This document shows, piece by piece, positions 51,401 to 57,400 of a stretch of DNA of 64,000 bases; within the stretch, counting starts at the first letter, position 1, and each line of letters starts with the position of its first letter. The position numbers and the translations under genes were made by a program. The notes below the pieces were generated by a model. The model had not been told where the DNA came from. It saw nothing but the letters and a program-made list of their open reading frames with translations, and searched no databases. This stretch comes from Amphiprion ocellaris (taxonomy: Eukaryota > Chordata > Actinopteri > Pomacentridae), in contig NC_072775.1 of assembly GCF_022539595.1 (NCBI RefSeq), forward strand, positions 9,264,005 to 9,328,004. The letters run 5' to 3'.

Positions 51401-54400
51401 TGTAACATTGTAGTTGTTTTGTGTCTGTTTTAGTCATTTCTTCTCTCATTGTCATTTTTGTCTGATTGTAGTTGTTTTTGTGTGTTATTGTACTTGTTTC
51501 GTGTCTCATAGTTGTTTTCTGTCTCATTGTAGTTGCTTTGTGTCTATCTTTAGTGATTTTCTCTCTCATTATAGTCATTTTGTGTCTGATTGTGGTTATT
51601 TTATGTCTCTTTGCAGTTGGTTTGTGTCTATTTTTGTAATTTTGCTTGTAATTTTAGTCATGTTGTGTCTGATTTCACTTGTTTTGAATCTCATTGTAGC
51701 TGTTTTGTGTCTCTTTTTTTGTAAATTTGTAAATTGTGATGTTTTAGTGACATATTGGCGTGGGGAGAAATAAAGGACTTATCTTATGCTAATCTATGAC
51801 GTTCTGGTGATATTGTGGACGGCACACGAAACTATGATGTTTTTGTGACATTTCGGATGAGATACTAAACTATGACGTTTCAGTGGTATTTTGGACAACA
51901 TACCAAACTATGACTTCTTCGTGAAATTTTTGACGGCATACTATACTATGATGTTTTAGTGGTATTTTGGACAACATAACAAACTATGACGTTTTTACCC
52001 ATGTTGGACAACATGCTAAACTATGACTTTTCAAAGACATTTTGTACGACATTGTGCACCAAAGGGGATCCTCCCTGGTGCAGGCGGCCTAGTGCCCTAT
52101 GCAGGTGTGCTGGCTGTGGGGGTTGGAGACACTGCGGCATCTGTGTTTGGCAGCACCATCGGGGAGATCCGCTGGCCCGGCCCTAAGAAAACCATGGAGG
52201 GGACTGCAACGTCGGTGTTTGCCCAGATCATCACCGTGGCCATGTTTCTCATCTTCGACGGGAGCATCAACCTGAACTCTACCTACTCATGGATTGTTGG
52301 CTCCATCACTCTGGTGGCCATGCTGGAAGCCTACACCTCCCAAATAGAACACCTCCTGCTCCCACTCTACCTCTTCATCCTGCTGTTGCTTTGAGTGGAC
52401 AGATGGCACAAACAAACAGATCCCTCCCCCCTGTTCTCAGCCCTTTCTGGTGGGCAAGCAAAAATGCTGAAGTTGGAAAAAATGTCTAAAAAATGCGTGG
52501 TAGAAGTAACAGAAGTCACTTTAGGAATCAGTAGATTTGAACACAAATGAATTTGAAAAGTGTTTTTCAGGGCCTACTTGAAATTATTTCATCATATGGC
52601 ACGTTTTTACAACATGTTTGAAAAATGGCATTTTTTTTCGACATAGTATAGTAAGGCGTTTTTTTTGCGCCAAAATTCATGATGTTTTTTTTTCAAAGAA
52701 AACCTTTCTGGAGTGTTTTTCACGCCCTCCTTTACGTTATTTCATCATATGGCACGTTTTTACAACATGTTTGAAAAATGGCATTTTTTTTCGACATAGT
52801 ATAGTAAGGCGTTTTTTTTGCGCCAAAATTCATGATGAGTTTTTTTTCAAAGAAAACCTTTCTGGAGTGTTTTTCACGCCCTCCTTTACGTTATTTCATC
52901 ATATGGCACGTTTTTACAACATGTTTGAAAAATGGCATTTTTTTTCGACATAGTATAGTAAGGCGTTTTTTTTGCGCCAAAATTCATGATGATTTTTTTT
53001 CAAAGAAAACCTTTCTGGAGTGTTTTTCACGCCCTCCTTTACGTTATTTCATCATATGGCACGTTTCTACAACATGTTTGAAAAATGGCATTTTTTTTCG
53101 ACATAGTATAGTAAGGCGTTTTTTTTTGCGCCAAAATTCATGATGAGTTTTTTTTTCAAAGAAAACCTTTCTGGAGTGTTTTTCACGCCCTCCTTTACAT
53201 TATTTCATCATATGGCACGTTTTTACAACATGTTTGAAAAATGGCATTTTTTTTCGACATAGTATAGTAAGGCGTTTTTTTTGCGCCAAAATTCATGATG
53301 ATTTTTTTTTCAAAGAAAACCTTTCTGGAGTGTTTTTCACGCCCTCCTTTACGTTATTTCATCATATGGCACGTTTTTACAACATGTTTGAAAAATGGCA
53401 TTTTTTTTCGACATAGTATAGTAAGGCGTTTTTTTTTGCGCCAAAATTCATGATGATTTTTTTTTCAAAGAAAACCTTTCTGGAGTGTTTTTCACGCCCT
53501 CCTTTACGTTATTTCATCATATGGCACGTTTTTACAACATGTTTGAAAAATGGCATTTTTTTTCGACATAGTATAGTAAGGCGTTTTTTTTGCGCCAAAA
53601 TTCATGATGATTTTTTTTTCAAAGAAAACCTTTCTGGAGTGTTTTTCACGCCCTCCTTTACATTATTTCATCATATGGCACGTTTTTACAACATGTTTGA
53701 AAAATGGCATTTTTTTTCGACATAGTATAGTAAGGCGTTTTTTTTTGCGCCAAAATTCATGATGATTTTTTTTTCAAAGAAAACCTTTCTGGAGTGTTTT
53801 TCACGCCCTCCTTTACATTATTTCATCATATGGCACGTTTTCTACAACATGTTTGAAAAATGGCATTTTTTTTCGACATAGTATAGTAAGGCGTTTTTTT
53901 TGCGCCAAAATTCATGATGATTTTTTTTTCAAAGAAAACCTTTCTGGAGTGTTTTTCACGCCCTCCTTTACGTTATTTCATCATATGGCACGTTTTTACA
54001 ACATGTTTGAAAAATGGCATTTTTTTTCGACATAGTATAGTAAGGCGTTTTTTTTGCGCCAAAATTCATGATGATTTTTTTTTCAAAGAAAACCTTTCTG
54101 GAGTGTTTTTCACGCCCTCCTTTACGTTATTTCATCATATGGCACGTTTCTACAACATGTTTGAAAAATGGCATTTTTTTTCGACATAGTATAGTAAGGC
54201 GTTTTTTTTGCGCCAAAATTCATGATGATTTTTTTTTCAAAGAAAACCTTTCTGGAGTGTTTTTCACGCCCTCCTTTACGTTATTTCATCATATGGCACG
54301 TTTCTACAACATGTTTGAAAAATGGCATTTTTTTTCGACATAGTATAGTAAGGCGTTTTTTTTGCGCCAAAATTCATGATGATTTTTTTTTCAAAGAAAA

Positions 54401-57400
54401 CCTTTCTGGAGTGTTTTTCACGCCCTCCTTTACGTTATTTCATCATATGGCACGTTTCTACAACATGTTTGAAAAATGGCATTTTTTTTCGACATAGTAT
54501 AGTAAGGCGTTTTTTTTGCGCCAAAATTCATGATGANNNNNNNNNNNNNNNNNNNNNNNNNNNNNNNNNNNNNNNNNNNNNNNNNNNNNNNNNNNNNNNN
54601 NNNNNNNNNNNNNNNNNNNNNNNNNNNNNNNNNNNNNNNNNNNNNNNNNNNNNNNNNNNNNNNNNNNNNNNNNNNNNNNNNNNNNNNNNNNNNNNTTTTT
54701 TTTCAAAGAAAACCTTTCTGGAGTGTTTTTCACGCCCTCCTTTAGATTATTTCATCATATGGCACGTTTTTACAACATGTTTGAAAAATGGCATTTTTTT
54801 TCGACATAGTATAGTAAGGCGTTTTTTTTGCGCCAAAATTCATGATGATTTTTTTTTCAAAGAAAACCTTTCTGGAGTGTTTTTCACGCCCTCCTTTACG
54901 TTATTTCATCATATGGCACGTTTCTACAACATGTTTGAAAAATGGCATTTTTTTTCGACATAGTATAGTAAGGCATTTTTTTTGCGCCAAAATTCATGAT
55001 GAGTTTTTTTTCAAAGAAAACCTTTCTGGAGTGTTTTTCACGCCCTCCTTTACGTTATTTCATCATATGGCACGTTTCTACAACATGTTTGAAAAATGGC
55101 ATTTTTTTTCGACATAGTATAGTAAGGCGTTTTTTTTGCACCAAAATTCATGATGAGTTTTTTTTCAAAGAAAACCTTTCTGGAATGTTTTTCATGCCCT
55201 CCTTTACATTATTTCAACATATGGCACGTTTTTACAACATGTTTGAAAAATGGCATTTTTTTTCGACATAGTATAGTAAGGCGTTTTTTTTGCGCCAAAA
55301 TTCATGATGATTTTTTTTTCAAAGAAAACCTTTCTGGAGTGTTTTTCACGCCCTCCTTTACGTTATTTCATCATATGGTACGTTTCTACAACATGTTTGA
55401 AAAATGGCATTTTTTTTCGACATAGTATAGTAAGGCGTTTTTTTTGCGCCAAAATTCATGATGATTTTTTTTTTCAAAGAAAAGAAAACCTTTCTGGAGT
55501 GTTTTTCACGCCCTCCTTTACGTTATGGCACGTTTCTACAACATGTTTGAAAAATGGAATTTTTTTTCGACATAGTATAGTAAGGCGTTTTTTTTGCACC
55601 AAAATTCATGATGATTTTTTTTTCAAAGAAAACCTTTCTGGAGTGTTTTTCACGCCCTCCTTTACATTATTTCATCATGTCGAAAAAAAATGCGATTTTT
55701 CAACATGTAAAAACATGCCATGTCATGAAATAATGTAAAGTAGGCCGTGAAAAACACTCCAGAAAGGTTTTCTTTGAAAAAAAAATCATGAATTTTGGCG
55801 CAAAAAAACGCCATAGTAAAGCATGACATTTTTGTGATATATTGGACAGCAAACTGTGACGTTTTTGTCACATTTTGGCCATGAGTTGGAATCGAACCTG
55901 TGTCTCTGGTGCAGTCCTGTTTATGAGTCACCCTGTCAACCAGTTGAGCCATCTGGGAACCTGTTTTACACTTGTTGGACGACATACTAAACTATGACGT
56001 TTTTGTCATATTTTGGACGACATACTAGACTATGACATTTTAGTGACATTTTGGACAAAATACTAAACTATGACGTTTTTGTCATATTTTGGATGACATA
56101 TTGAACTATGACGTTTTTGTCATATTTTGGACGACATACTGAACCATGACGTTTTTGTCATATTTTGGACGACATACTAAACTATGACGTTTTTATCATA
56201 TTTTGGACGACAGACTAAAGCATGACGTTTTTGTAATTTTTTGGACGACATACTAAACTATGACGTTTTTGTCATATTTCGGACGACATACTAAACTATG
56301 ACGTTTTTGTCATATTTTGGACGACATACTAAACTATGACGTTTTTGTCATATTTTGGACGACATACTAAACTATGACGTTTTTGTCATATTTTGGACGA
56401 CATACTAAACTATGACGTTTTTGTCATATTTTGGACAACATACTAAACTATGACATTTTAGTGACATTTTGGACGACATACTAAACTATGTCGTTTTTGT
56501 CACATTTTGGATGACATACTAAACTATGACATTTTGGTGACATTTTGGACATACTAAATTACTAGAAAAGCACTCAGCACGCAGTTCTCCAGCAAGGCTG
56601 CTCAGTTGACGTATCATTTCCAACGGATGAAATCTTTAATAAAAAATGACCTTGCACTGCATGTGTTATGTGCATGTTATATATGGATACCGACTTGCGT
56701 GTAAATTACTCTTATAAAGGTGTGTTGATTAGTTCATCACTTCTGGCAAGCCTTTGTTTTGCTGGTGTTAAAATAAAACTGTTCCCGCCATGCAAGTGTT
56801 TATCTATGAAGCGGTTGTGAAGATGCTGCCCAAAAGTCCGAAAATTCACATAAAGATGAAAGAAAACAGTTCCACGCTGTTGCTGTCTAGCAAAGGATGT
56901 GTATAAACTTATAAGCACATAGCTGGAATGGAGACAAGCTCTTATGGTGTTTCCCGAAGAAAGGAGTGAAGGACAGAAAGGTGAATTTGTGTTCAAAATA
57001 AGGCTGACGGCTGAACGTAAATAAAGGCTTTTTGAAACATCAGGAGCTTCACTGTTGTCTGGCTGGGGTTTGCTACATCATGTGACCTAAATATGTAGCA
57101 GGCGGCAGGAATTGATGGGACTCAGAAACACCCCACAGTTTGATGATTTGTTCCTTGTATGATTTCCAACTGATAAATCACAGTCATTTTGTAGTAGGAT
57201 CGCAACCATGTGATCGACAGCAGGTAACTGACACAGTGTTCACTTGTCATAGTTACAGCGGTGCCGTGCTGGAAGCTATATCTTGCAATAGGAAATCCTT
57301 CATAAAGCCATGGATCCAGACTATAAGCCGCCTCACTGTGAAAATTTAATGAGGTGGGCCTTGTGTCATTTTTGACTTGCCCTGAAAATTTCATCCAAAT

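Noticed and set aside
50466..51773. Cys- and Val-rich open frames
   Set aside because: They come from the TTGTAGTTGTTTTGTGTC minisatellite and show no domain or codon-bias signal.
52618..55738. Many 60-195-residue open frames repeating KTFLECFSRPPLRYFIIWH-like sequence
   Set aside because: They are translations of the 154-bp satellite. The unit is not a multiple of three, so frames shift each unit, and one frame runs through the N gap.
52558..56550. CRISPR-like look of regularly spaced repeats
   Set aside because: Units are contiguous tandem repeats without unique spacers, in an animal genome.
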